Positions 16,462 through 24,710 of a stretch of 64,000 nt of DNA are shown here, in pieces (the first letter of the stretch is position 1; each line of letters starts with the position of its first letter). This DNA is from JAWLHU01 sp049324875 (GTDB lineage Bacteria > Bacillota > Sulfobacillia > Symbiobacteriales > Symbiobacteriaceae). The position numbers were made by a program, and so were the translations under genes. The stretch is from the NCBI GenBank assembly GCA_049324875.1, contig JBMONC010000059.1:14706-78705 (forward strand), read 5' to 3'. The notes below the pieces were generated by a model that was not told where the DNA came from, did no database searches, and saw nothing but the letters and a program-made list of their open reading frames with translations.

Positions 16462-17487
16462 TTACGCCGCCTTCTTCGCCGGTGTGAGGATCCGCTCCAG
16501 GGAGCGCTTCAGCCGGAGTCGATAGGTCCCGACGATCCCGTAGGGCAGGAACATAACCGTACCGATGTAGATCAGGCCCAGGATCAACTGCCAGCGCTGG
16601 AAGAGCGGACTGATGTCGGTCAGCCCCGGCAGCAGGTAGGCCAGCAGGCGGACGGCCGCAGCGCCCAGCACCGGACCGATCAGCGTACCGGCCCCGCCCA
16701 GGATCGTCATCAGCATCACCTCGATGGTCGGTCCCGCCGTGGAGAGCGAGGAGATGGCGAACCGGGTGTCGATGATGGCCATCGCCACGCCGGCGGCGCC
16801 GCCCATCACCCCGGCCATGGTCATCGCCCCCACCTTGTAGGCGGTCACGTTATAGCCCAGGGCCATCGCCCGGTTCTCGTTCTCCCGGATCGCCTCCAGC
16901 ACCCGCCCGAAGGGGGACTGGGTGATCCGGCGGACCAGCAGGAAGGCAGCGATCAGCAGCAGCAGTCCGATGAAGTAGTCGTTGGTCCGGTTGGCCAGCC
17001 AGAGCGGCACCCGGACCGAGAGGCCATCCTCGCCGCCGGTGTAGTCCGAGAGCTTCAGCGCCAGCACGTGGCCCACCTCGGCGAAGGCCAGGGTGATCAT
17101 GGCGAAGCCGTGCCCCTTCAGCCGGAGCGAGAGCAGCCCCACCACGGCGGCGATCACGGCGCTGGCCACCAGGCCGGTCAGGATCGCGACCGGGAAGGCC
17201 AGCCCCAGCTTCATCACCCCGGTGGCGATGGAGTAGGCGCCCAGCGCCAGGAAGAGCGAGTGGCCGAAGGAGACGATCCCCGTGTAGCCGATCAGCAGGT
17301 CGTAGGAGAGGGCGAAGATCGCCCAGATGAAGACCTCGGTTCCCCGCTGCAGGTAGTGGGTCGGGGGCCAGGCCCCCGCCGCCTCGGGCAGCAGCCCGTG
17401 GGTGGCCAGCAGCTTGGGCAGCGGCAGCAGGAGGAGCGCCAGGGTCGCCAGGAGGAGCCAGCGGTCCGCCTTGATCCTCTGCAGCAT
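16462..17487 (-). CDS. livM: Branched-chain amino acid ABC transporter permease LivM
   Basis: A 341-residue permease with about nine membrane helices. The family segments YDLLIGYTGIVSFGHSLF, GHGFAMITLAFAEV and SPFGRVLEAIRENENRA are clear. The ATG at 17487 overlaps the livH stop by one base (TGATG) and is preferred to a long in-frame extension that merely crosses livH. Forms the membrane channel with LivH. Substrate could be branched-chain amino acids or, given the neighbours, a related short acid. Confidence 0.93.
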   Translation of the reverse strand: MLQRIKADRWLLLATLALLLLPLPKLLATHGLLPEAAGAWPPTHYLQRGTEVFIWAIFALSYDLLIGYTGIVSFGHSLFLALGAYSIATGVMKLGLAFPVAILTGLVASAVIAAVVGLLSLRLKGHGFAMITLAFAEVGHVLALKLSDYTGGEDGLSVRVPLWLANRTNDYFIGLLLLIAAFLLVRRITQSPFGRVLEAIRENENRAMALGYNVTAYKVGAMTMAGVMGGAAGVAMAIIDTRFAISSLSTAGPTIEVMLMTILGGAGTLIGPVLGAAAVRLLAYLLPGLTDISPLFQRWQLILGLIYIGTVMFLPYGIVGTYRLRLKRSLERILTPAKKAA

Positions 17488-18407
17488 CAGCCCGACCTCC
17501 TCCCGCTCAGGTTGAAGAGCCCTTCCGGCTTCAGCAGCAGCACCAGCGCCATCACCGCCACCGGCGCCACCGCCGCCATCTTCGGGAAGAACCAGGGCAG
17601 GAGCTGCTCGGTCAGCCCCAGGAAGATGGCGCCCAGCGCCGTGCCGACGATGGAGCCGAAGCCGCCGATCACCACGACGATGAAGGACTTGAGCAGGAAC
17701 TCGCCGCCCATCCCCGGGTAGACCCCGTTGAAGGGGGCGGTGGCAATCCCGCCCAGCGCCGCCAGGGCGGCGCCCACGGCGAAGACCATGGTGAAGACCT
17801 GCCGGACGTTGATCCCCAGGGTCTGGACCATGTCGGCATCCTGCACCCCCGCCCGGATGATGATCCCCACCTTGGTCTTGTTGACCAGCCACCAGACCAG
17901 CAGCATCATCAAGGCCCCGAAGAGGATCAGGAAGATCCGGTAGGAGGCGAAGTTCTGGTCGCCGATGGAGACCGGCTCGGCGAAGGCCGGCACGATCACC
18001 AGCCCCTGCGGGTTGGGCGACCAGATCAGCTTCACCGTCTCGTCCAGCACCAGGATCAGCCCCAGGGTGAGCAGCACCAGGAAGATCGGCCGCTTGTAGA
18101 GCGGGCGGATCAGGAAGCGCTCCGTCAGCCAGCCCACCACAAAGCCGGCCAGCGCACCGGCCAGCATGGCGACGAAGAAGCCCCAGGTGGGGGCGGTGCC
18201 GGTGCCGGGGTCGCCGAAGAGCCGGAAGACGGTCAGCCCCACGTAGGCCCCCACCATGAACATGGAGCCGTGGGCGAAGTTGAGCACATGCATCAACCCG
18301 AAGATCACCGAGAGGCCGACCGCTACCAGGAAGTAGAGCATCCCGATGGCCAGCCCGTTCAGGATGATCGAGACCAGCAGGGGGAAGGTGATCTCAACCG
18401 TACCCAT
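17487..18407 (-). CDS. livH: Branched-chain amino acid ABC transporter permease LivH
   Basis: A 306-residue permease with about eight helices. Typical LivH segments: GLAIGMLYFLVAVGLSVIFG, HVLNFAHGSMFMVGAY, RAGVQDADMVQTLGIN (the coupling region facing the ATPases) and GIVGTALGAIFLGL-like end. One base separates its start from the livF stop, so the liv genes are one transcript. Partner of LivM. Confidence 0.93.
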   Translation of the reverse strand: MGTVEITFPLLVSIILNGLAIGMLYFLVAVGLSVIFGLMHVLNFAHGSMFMVGAYVGLTVFRLFGDPGTGTAPTWGFFVAMLAGALAGFVVGWLTERFLIRPLYKRPIFLVLLTLGLILVLDETVKLIWSPNPQGLVIVPAFAEPVSIGDQNFASYRIFLILFGALMMLLVWWLVNKTKVGIIIRAGVQDADMVQTLGINVRQVFTMVFAVGAALAALGGIATAPFNGVYPGMGGEFLLKSFIVVVIGGFGSIVGTALGAIFLGLTEQLLPWFFPKMAAVAPVAVMALVLLLKPEGLFNLSGRRSG

Positions 18408-18408
18408 G

Positions 18409-19128
18409 CTAGACAGCCCTCCCCTTCGTGCTGACGCCCAGATAGGTCGCCTGCAGCTGCTCGTCCTTGATCAGATCGGCCATCAGCCCGCTGTGGGCCA
18501 CCAGCCCGTCGTCCAGGATGCAGTAGTGGTCACCGGTGGCCGAGGCCAGCCAGAAGTTCTGCTCCACCAGGACGATGGTGGTGTGCTTCTTCAGCTCATT
18601 GAACGCCTGGGCCAGGTGCTCCACCACGATCGGCGCCAGCCCCTTGGAGGGCTCGTCGATCAGCAGGAGCCGGTTCTCCGCCACCAGCGCCCGGGAGACC
18701 GCCAGCATTTGCTGCTGGCCGCCCGAGAGCCGCCCGCCCTTCTGCTGCCAGAAGCGGCCCAGGTCGGGGAAGAGGTCGAGGATCAGCTCCTTGTGGGCCG
18801 CCAGCTGACCCTTCTTCCGCTCCGCCAGCAGCAGGTTCTCCTCCACCGTCAGGTCGACGAAGACCCCCCGGTCCTCCGGCACATAGCCGATCCCCTGCCG
18901 GGCCACCTCAAAGGGCGCCTTGCCGGCGATCTCCTCCCCGGCGAACTGGATCGAGCCCTGGCTCGGGGGCAGCAGTCCCATGATCGTCTTCAGGGTGGTG
19001 GTCTTGCCGGCGCCGTTCCGGCCCAGCAGACAGGTCACCTCGTCCTCCACGATCGCCATCTCGATCCCCTGGAGGATGTGGAACTGGCCAATGTACGTAT
19101 GGACGCCCGAGAGCTTCAGCAGCGTCAT
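18409..19128 (-). CDS. livF: Branched-chain amino acid ABC transporter ATPase LivF
   Basis: A 239-residue ABC ATPase. Walker A is GRNGAGKTTTLKT, the signature GGRLSGGQQQMLAVSRAL and Walker B LLLIDEPSKGLAP, the last wording typical of LivF. It overlaps livG by four bases (ATGA). Energises uptake together with LivG. Confidence 0.94.
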   Translation of the reverse strand: MTLLKLSGVHTYIGQFHILQGIEMAIVEDEVTCLLGRNGAGKTTTLKTIMGLLPPSQGSIQFAGEEIAGKAPFEVARQGIGYVPEDRGVFVDLTVEENLLLAERKKGQLAAHKELILDLFPDLGRFWQQKGGRLSGGQQQMLAVSRALVAENRLLLIDEPSKGLAPIVVEHLAQAFNELKKHTTIVLVEQNFWLASATGDHYCILDDGLVAHSGLMADLIKDEQLQATYLGVSTKGRAV

Positions 19129-19877
19129 ACGGCCATCCCTCCCAGGTAGGCGCGGCGGACCTCCGGATCGCCGGCGATCTGCTCCGGCGTCCCCTCGGCG
19201 ATCACAGCCCCGCTCTTCAGCACCGTCACCGTGTCGGAAAGGGAGAGGATCAGGTCCATCTTGTGCTCCACCAGCAGGATCGTCTTGCCCGTCGCCTTGA
19301 TCCGCTCGACCACCTCGATCACCGCCGGCACATCCTCGTGGGACATGCCCGCCGTCGGCTCATCCAGCAGCAGCAGCTCCGACTCGGTGGCCAGCAGCAT
19401 GCCGATCTCCAGCTTCCGCTTGTCCCCGTGGGGCAGGGCGGTGGCGGTCAGCTGCTCCTTGCCGCCCAGGTTGACCTGCCGCAGGATCTCCCGGGCCCGC
19501 TCCTCAAACTCGGCGTAGGCGCTGGCCAGCCGGAGGAAGCGGTAGCCCACGTTGGCCCGTGCCTGCACCGCCAGCCGCACATTCTCCAGCACCGAGAGGT
19601 TCGGGAAGATGTTGGTGATCTGGAAGGAGCGGCCCAGCCCCAGCTGGGCGACGGCGTGGGGCGCCATCCCGGTGATGTCGCGGCCCAGGAACCGGACCCG
19701 GCCATGGGTCGGCTTGTAGATGCCGCAGATCAGGTTGAAGAGGGTGGTCTTGCCGGCGCCGTTGGGGCCGATCACCGACTGGAAGGCGCCCTTGCGCACC
19801 TTCAGGTTCACGTGGTCCACGGCGACGAGCCCGCCGAACTGGACCGTCAGCTCCTCTGTCTCCAGTATATGTTCCAT
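19125..19877 (-). CDS. livG: Branched-chain amino acid ABC transporter ATPase LivG
   Basis: A 250-residue ABC ATPase. Walker A is GPNGAGKTTLFNL and Walker B LLLLDEPTAGMSHED. LivG features include FLGRDITGMAPHAVAQLGLGRSFQ and the C-terminal extension TLIEGT-like VIAEGTPEQIAGDPEV. The ABC signature is degenerate (TALPHGDKRKLEIGML for LSGGQ), a change often seen in LivG-type partners. It lies 52 bases after the binding-protein gene. Confidence 0.93.
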   Translation of the reverse strand: MEHILETEELTVQFGGLVAVDHVNLKVRKGAFQSVIGPNGAGKTTLFNLICGIYKPTHGRVRFLGRDITGMAPHAVAQLGLGRSFQITNIFPNLSVLENVRLAVQARANVGYRFLRLASAYAEFEERAREILRQVNLGGKEQLTATALPHGDKRKLEIGMLLATESELLLLDEPTAGMSHEDVPAVIEVVERIKATGKTILLVEHKMDLILSLSDTVTVLKSGAVIAEGTPEQIAGDPEVRRAYLGGMAV

Positions 19878-19929
19878 CGTGACAGGAGAGGGGCGGGTCC
19901 ATTCCCGCCCCTCCGCACCCCCCTGGCGC

Positions 19930-21198
19930 TTACTTCTTGGCGTTGACCGGCGGAGCCGTCTCGCTGGGCTTCAGCTCCTGAATCAGCTTGGGCGTCGGGA
20001 AGTCAAAGCCCTCGTTCATGGCCAGCTCCACCAGGTACATGGTCTGCAGGGCCTGATGGTCCTCCTTGCGGAACTCCATCTCACCCTTCGGGCTGGGGAA
20101 CTTCATCCCCTCCATGGCGGCCACCAGCTTGTCGGCGTCGGTGTCGCCGCCGGTCTTCTTCAGCCCCTCGACGATGGCGATGCCCGCCGCCATGCCGCCG
20201 CCGGTGAAGAGGTCGGGCAGCTCGCCGTTGTGCTTCTCCTTGTGCCGCTTGATCAGGTAATCGTTGACCGGATTCTTCGGCAGGGTGTGGAAGTACTTGA
20301 CCATGCCGGACATGCCGGCCGCCTTGGCGCCCATGGTCTTCATGGCGGCGAAGTCGGCGATGCCGCCGGTCACCTTCACCTTCTGGTAGACCCCCTGCTC
20401 ACCGGCCTGCTGGAACAGCTTGGTGCCGTTGGCGCCCGCCCAGTGGACCACCAGCACCTCCGGCTTCATGGCCAGGATCCGCTGGAAGTACGGGGTGAAG
20501 TCGGTGGTCTCCTGCGGGGCGAAGACGTTCTCCACGGTGGCGCCGTTCGCCTTCATGATCCCTTCCCAGGCGCCGGCGGAGTCCTTGCCCCACTGGTAGT
20601 CGGGGGCGAGCTGGACGATCTTCTTGCCCATCTTGGTGGCGCCCACGGCGCCGGCCAGGGCGTCCTGGCTGGTGTTGGAGCCGGTGCGGAACAGGTACTT
20701 GGAGAAGTTGGCGCCGGTGATGTTGTCAGCCGCCGCCGGCTCGACGATGAAGATCTTCTTGTACTGGTCGATGACGGGAATCATCTGGGTGGCGATGCCG
20801 GAGGAGACGGTGCCCATGATGAAGTCGGCCTTCCACTCGGTGATCGCCTGCTCGGTCATGGCCTTGCCCACGTCAGGCTTGCCCTGGTCGTCGTAGACCT
20901 TCACCTCGAGCTTGCGGCCCGCGACCTCCATGGTGCCGCCGGTGGCGTACTCCAGGCCGATCTCGAAGCCGCGCAGGCTGTGGGTACCCCAGGCCTCGAA
21001 GAGGCCGCTGCGGGAGGTGACCACGGCGATCTTGACCGGGGGCTTGGGCTCCGCCTTCGGCTGCTCCTGCTTTGGCTCATTGCCCGCTGCGGGCTGCTGC
21101 GGGGTGGTGCTCTTGGTGCCGCCGCAGGCGGTCAGAACCAGCGACAGGGCCAGTGCGCCAGCCAGGAACGATGCGTACAGTTTGCGAGTCTTCTTCAC
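19930..21198 (-). CDS. Branched-chain amino acid ABC transporter substrate-binding lipoprotein
   Basis: A 422-residue periplasmic-binding-protein-type receptor, anchored outside the membrane by a lipid. The GTG at 21198 has AGGGGG about ten bases upstream and begins a lysine-rich signal peptide (KKTRKLYASFLAGALALSL) ending at the lipobox LTAC. The mature region (PPVKIAVVTSRSG, SGLFEAWG, VSSGIATQMIPV) is typical LivJ/K. Earlier in-frame ATGs lie in the 5' leader. The promoter carries repeat site B. First gene of the liv-CoA-transferase operon. Confidence 0.92.
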   Translation of the reverse strand: MKKTRKLYASFLAGALALSLVLTACGGTKSTTPQQPAAGNEPKQEQPKAEPKPPVKIAVVTSRSGLFEAWGTHSLRGFEIGLEYATGGTMEVAGRKLEVKVYDDQGKPDVGKAMTEQAITEWKADFIMGTVSSGIATQMIPVIDQYKKIFIVEPAAADNITGANFSKYLFRTGSNTSQDALAGAVGATKMGKKIVQLAPDYQWGKDSAGAWEGIMKANGATVENVFAPQETTDFTPYFQRILAMKPEVLVVHWAGANGTKLFQQAGEQGVYQKVKVTGGIADFAAMKTMGAKAAGMSGMVKYFHTLPKNPVNDYLIKRHKEKHNGELPDLFTGGGMAAGIAIVEGLKKTGGDTDADKLVAAMEGMKFPSPKGEMEFRKEDHQALQTMYLVELAMNEGFDFPTPKLIQELKPSETAPPVNAKK

Positions 21199-21324
21199 GG
21201 AATGTAGTCCCCCTCTCCCCATTTCGAGACGGTGCGCCCTTCCCCGGAAGGGGTCGGGCTCGCGACGAGTGCGGGATCCCGCGAACCAAAAGGTGACCAT
21301 GCGGACTATACGATAGACGATTCT

Positions 21325-21357
21325 ATTAATACAAACGACGGTAACAGGAAGGTAACA
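21325..21357 (-). promoter_or_regulatory. SARP-type operator/promoter of the liv operon (repeat site B)
   Basis: On the minus strand two perfect TGTTACC heptamers (complement of 21340-21346 and 21351-21357) are exactly 11 bases apart. A -10-like TATTAA (21326-21331) follows after eight bases. This leaves a leader of about 120 bases before the GTG. Confidence 0.7.
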
Positions 21358-21364
21358 AAGCACT

Positions 21365-21395
21365 ACGAGCCCCCTGCCGGATGGTGGGGGCTCGT
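21365..21395 (-). terminator. Terminator-like hairpin after the TetR/MBL operon
   Basis: A 10-base perfect stem (ACGAGCCCCC with GGGGGCTCGT) lies between the MBL gene and the liv promoter. It would isolate the two transcripts; T residues after it are sparse. Confidence 0.65.
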
Positions 21396-21418
21396 CGGTC
21401 GGGGGGGAGCGGGTGGGA

Positions 21419-22081
21419 TCAGGCCTGGTTCAGGTAGGCCTCCATCTGCCGGGCGGGGTGGAGCACCGGGCCGCCGTGGCAGATCTCCAGCCGGAGGGGC
21501 CGCAGCTCCTCCACCAGCCGGCCGCTCCGGACCGCCTCGGCCATGTCGGCGGTGGCGAAGGCGAAGGGCTTGCGCAGCCGCCCGCCGCGGGAGGAGAAGA
21601 GATCGCCCGCCAGCAGCACCTGGTCCTGCTCATGATAGTACGCGACGTGGCCGGGGGAGTGGCCCGGGGTGAAGTAGGGCTGCAGTCCGCCGATTCGGCT
21701 CAGCCTGCCGTCCCCCTCCTCGGGGAGGGGCTGGGCCAGCCCCCGGGGCAGGTTCTGCTCCAGCTTCCGCCGGCGGGGGTAGAGCTGCTGCCCTTCCAGG
21801 TAGGGCAACTCGACCCGGTGGGCGAAGACCGGCACCGGGTACCGCTCCCGGATCCGGGTGACCGCGCCGACGTGGTCCACGTGGCCGTGGGTCAGGAGAA
21901 TCCGCCGGAGCGGCCCGGCCTTCAGCCCCTCGATGAAGCGGAGGATCCCCCCGGTCATGAAGGAGAGCCCCCCATCCACCAGGGTGAGCCCCTCCTCCTC
22001 CCGCACCAGCCAGACGGTGACCGGGACGATCAGCCAGGAGCGGAGGCTCCAGATGTGCGGGGAGACCTGTGTGATCCGCAT
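21419..22081 (-). CDS. Metallo-beta-lactamase-fold hydrolase
   Basis: A 220-residue MBL-fold enzyme. The metal site HGHVDHVG is intact, followed by the His in FTPGHSPGHVAYYH, the Asp in LLAGDLF and a late His in EICHGGP. Such proteins hydrolyse thioesters, lactones or other esters; the substrate is unknown. It starts two bases after the TetR stop, so it is the likely target and partner of that regulator. Confidence 0.85.
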   Translation of the reverse strand: MRITQVSPHIWSLRSWLIVPVTVWLVREEEGLTLVDGGLSFMTGGILRFIEGLKAGPLRRILLTHGHVDHVGAVTRIRERYPVPVFAHRVELPYLEGQQLYPRRRKLEQNLPRGLAQPLPEEGDGRLSRIGGLQPYFTPGHSPGHVAYYHEQDQVLLAGDLFSSRGGRLRKPFAFATADMAEAVRSGRLVEELRPLRLEICHGGPVLHPARQMEAYLNQA

Positions 22082-22083
22082 CG

Positions 22084-22719
22084 CTACCGCACCTCCCTTT
22101 CAGCGATCTGGATCGAGCCGGTCAGCATCACCTCAAGGGCCAGGTCGAAGGTGGAGGCGAGCCGCTCCATCAACTGGTCAAAGGGCTCCGCGGAGGCGGC
22201 GTAGGTGGCGATGATCCCGTGCAGGGTGAAGAAGCAGGCCCGGGCATAGGCGAGCACCCGCTCCGCCGGCAGGCCCGGGGGGAGCGCCTCCCCTACCGCC
22301 CGCTGCAGCAGCCCGAAGAGATGGTTCCGTAGCCGGTTCACCTCCAGCTCCGGCTCCGGCTCATCCACCCGGGTGGCCCCGGTGATGAAGAGGGTGGTGT
22401 AGACCGAGCGGTTGGAGAGGCAGAAGTCCAGGAAGACCTGGCTGAGTAGCTTCAGCCGCTCCCGGGGCGCCTGGCGGGGGTCGGAGAGCGCCTGCTCCAT
22501 CGCCTCCCGCAGCGCCTGCAGGGGGCCCATGGCCAACTGGTGGAGCAGCGCCTCCTTGTCCTTGAAATAGATGTAGATGGTGGTGTGGGAGCAGCCCGCC
22601 GCCTTGGCGATCTCCCGCATGGTCACCGCATCGAAGCCCCGGGCGGCAAAGAGCTCCCTCGCCGCCTCCAGAATCGCCCGCTTGGTCTCCTCGGAGCGCT
22701 GCTCCTGCCGGTTTGGCAT
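22084..22719 (-). CDS. TetR-family transcriptional repressor
   Basis: A 211-residue regulator. The N-terminal HTH is unmistakable (FAARGFDAVTMREIAKAAG, then a YIYFKDKEALLHQL tail). The ATG at 22719 has AGGAGGG seven bases upstream, and in-frame codons further up overlap operator-like repeats, so this start is chosen. It is co-transcribed with the MBL hydrolase. Three palindromes of the AACCnnTGGTT type lie 30-74 bases before the start, so autorepression is likely. The ligand-binding half is divergent and gives no ligand clue. Confidence 0.9.
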   Translation of the reverse strand: MPNRQEQRSEETKRAILEAARELFAARGFDAVTMREIAKAAGCSHTTIYIYFKDKEALLHQLAMGPLQALREAMEQALSDPRQAPRERLKLLSQVFLDFCLSNRSVYTTLFITGATRVDEPEPELEVNRLRNHLFGLLQRAVGEALPPGLPAERVLAYARACFFTLHGIIATYAASAEPFDQLMERLASTFDLALEVMLTGSIQIAEREVR

Positions 22720-22748
22720 CCCCGATCCCTCCTGAGTCGAACCGTTTC

Positions 22749-22793
22749 TAACCACTGGTTACTAACCGATGGTCATATCATAACCGATGGTTA
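22749..22793. promoter_or_regulatory. Triple palindromic operator of the TetR gene
   Basis: TAACCACTGGTTA at 22749-22761 is a perfect palindrome about its central base. TAACCGATGGTCA at 22763-22775 and TAACCGATGGTTA at 22781-22793 are close variants. Centres are 14 and 18 bases apart, just upstream of tetR. Confidence 0.75.
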
Positions 22794-22812
22794 CTAGTGA
22801 GTCAAGAGGGAA

Positions 22813-23574
22813 TCAGGGGTCGGTGGATGCCAGCTCCTCCACCCGCTCCACCAGCAGGTCGAGGAGCGCACCCCCCTGGGCCAGCCCCTCCGCCCCGGCG
22901 AGGCGGAAGTCGACGCCGGGAAAGTCGGCCTGCCAGCGGGCCAGGGTCGCCTGCAGCCGGCACATCAGCACCCCGCGGAAGAGGAAGTAGGGGAGCAGCA
23001 CCACCCGCCTCGCCCCAAGGGCGAGGCAGCGGGCCAGCCCCTCCTCCACCGACGGGGGGGCCACGTCGCAGTAGGCGCTCTCCACCCGGGCGCATCCGGT
23101 TACACCCTGCAGGAGGCCGGCCACCTGGCGCAGCCCCCGGTTCGCCTCGGCGTCGCTGGAGCCCCGGCCCACCAGGAGCACCGCCGTCTCGGAGCGGCAG
23201 GGGTCGCCCGCCTCGGCCGCTGCCAGCCGCTGGGCGCAGACCGCCACCAGGGCGGGCTCCACCCCCAGCACCCGGCCATGGCGGAAGGCGAGGTGTGGGT
23301 GGCGCCGGCGGGCGGCCGCCAGCTCCCGGGGCACATCTAGCTTGGCGTGGCCGGCGGCGAAGAGGAAGAGCGGGACCACCCGGACCTCCCGGACGCCCCG
23401 CTGCTCGAGCCCGTCGATGGCCGCCTGGATCGAGGGCTGGGCGTGGTCGAGGAAGGCGGGGGCCACCGGCAGGGGGGCGAGCCGCTCCGCCAGAGCCCCG
23501 GCCAGCTCCAGAAACTGCTGGTTGCCGGCGCGCTCCCGTGAGCCGTGGCCGATCATCAGGACGGCCTGGCTCAT
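22813..23574 (-). CDS. cbiX: Sirohydrochlorin chelatase (CbiX/SirB type)
   Basis: A 253-residue two-domain chelatase that inserts iron or cobalt into sirohydrochlorin. The N-terminal half has both expected active-site histidines (VLMIGHGSRE and LFLFAAGHAKLDVP). The second half repeats the fold but has Arg instead (LLVGRGSSDAEANRG), as in long CbiX proteins. The ATG at 23574 overlaps the preceding stop (ATGA). It is the last step of siroheme synthesis in this operon, supplying the cofactor of the reductase encoded upstream. Confidence 0.87.
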   Translation of the reverse strand: MSQAVLMIGHGSRERAGNQQFLELAGALAERLAPLPVAPAFLDHAQPSIQAAIDGLEQRGVREVRVVPLFLFAAGHAKLDVPRELAAARRRHPHLAFRHGRVLGVEPALVAVCAQRLAAAEAGDPCRSETAVLLVGRGSSDAEANRGLRQVAGLLQGVTGCARVESAYCDVAPPSVEEGLARCLALGARRVVLLPYFLFRGVLMCRLQATLARWQADFPGVDFRLAGAEGLAQGGALLDLLVERVEELASTDP

Positions 23575-24695
23575 GCCGGCGCCGCCTCCAGCAGGGTGAG
23601 CCGGGCCATCGCCTCGGCCACCTCCTCGCTGGTGGGGGCGGTCAGGGCGGGGTGAAGGCCACCGGCCCGGGCGGCTGTGGCCGACTCCTCCCCCAGGGCG
23701 GCCAGGAGGAGGCCCGGCGCCTGCTCCAGCACCACCCCGGCCAGCCGGGCGAACTCCGCCGCCACCGCCGGCGTCGGGAGGAGGACCGCCCCCACCGCCC
23801 CGCCGGTGATCGCCTCCCGGAGCAGGTGGGCGGTGGCGGGGGCAAGGGGCCACTCCCAGAGCTCGGCCCCCCGCCGCCGGAAGGGCTCGACCCAGGCGGG
23901 CTCCGCCGGGCCCAGGAGGGGCAACAGGAGCCGCCGGCCGTGCAGGGGGAGCCGCTCCGCCCAGGCCAGCCGCTCCCGCAGGGCTACCACCTCGCCCACC
24001 ACCACCATGGCCGGGGGGCGGATCCCCGCCCGCTCCACCAGACTGGCGATGGTTGCCAGGGTGCCGGTCACGGTGAGCTGCTCGGCGGTGGTGCCCCAGC
24101 GGACCACCGCCACCGGGGTCTCGGGCGGCCGGCCCAGGCCGATCAGCCGGGCGGCGGTGGCCGCCAGCGACTCGATCCCCATGTAGATGCAGAGCGTCCC
24201 GGCGCCCCGGGCCAGGTGCTCCCACTCCACCGCCGCCCGGCCGGTGCAGGCGTCGTGGCCCGTCACCAGGGCGACCGAGCCGGAGCGCTCCCGGTGGGTG
24301 ACCGGGATCCCCGCGTGGGCCGCCGCGGCCACGGCGGCGGTCACCCCGGGCACCACCCGGTACTCCACCCCGGCCGCCTGCAGCACCTCCGCCTCCTCGG
24401 CGCCCCGGCCGAAGACGAAGGGATCGCCGCCCTTCAGCCGGCAGACCGTCTTGCCCGCCAGCGCCCGCTCCAGCAGGAGCCGGCTGATCTCCGCCTGCTT
24501 CCGGCCGTGGCGGCCGGCCTCCTTGCCCACGTAGATCCGCTCGGCATCGGGGCGGGACTGGGCCACCAGGGCCGGGGAGACCAGCCGGTCGTAGACCAGC
24601 ACATCGGCCGTCTGGATGATCCGGAGCGCCTTGACGGTGACCAGCTCCGGGTCACCGGGGCCGGCGCCCACCAGGTAGACGATCCCCGCCGCCAT
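23571..24695 (-). CDS. cobA: Uroporphyrinogen-III C-methyltransferase with a shortened HemD-like C-terminus
   Basis: Residues 1-240 are a complete SUMT/CobA: YLVGAGPGDPELVTVKA, DVLVYDRLVSP, LKGGDPFVFGRGAEEA and VPGVTAAVAAAAHAGIPVTHR. It methylates uroporphyrinogen III to precorrin-2. The remaining 130 residues start like uroporphyrinogen-III synthase (PLHGRRLLLP) and end like it (ALGEESATAARAGGLHPA, TSEEVAEAM) but are about half the usual 240-250 residues, so the HemD part looks internally deleted and may be inactive. The ATG at 24695 is eight bases from AGGAGG; a GTG one codon earlier is the alternative. Confidence 0.88.
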   Translation of the reverse strand: MAAGIVYLVGAGPGDPELVTVKALRIIQTADVLVYDRLVSPALVAQSRPDAERIYVGKEAGRHGRKQAEISRLLLERALAGKTVCRLKGGDPFVFGRGAEEAEVLQAAGVEYRVVPGVTAAVAAAAHAGIPVTHRERSGSVALVTGHDACTGRAAVEWEHLARGAGTLCIYMGIESLAATAARLIGLGRPPETPVAVVRWGTTAEQLTVTGTLATIASLVERAGIRPPAMVVVGEVVALRERLAWAERLPLHGRRLLLPLLGPAEPAWVEPFRRRGAELWEWPLAPATAHLLREAITGGAVGAVLLPTPAVAAEFARLAGVVLEQAPGLLLAALGEESATAARAGGLHPALTAPTSEEVAEAMARLTLLEAAPA

Positions 24696-24710
24696 CACGC
24701 CATCCTCCTC

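Noticed and set aside
17488..17892. In-frame extension of LivM across livH
   Set aside because: It overlaps livH in another frame; ATG 17487 with the TGATG overlap gives the normal protein.
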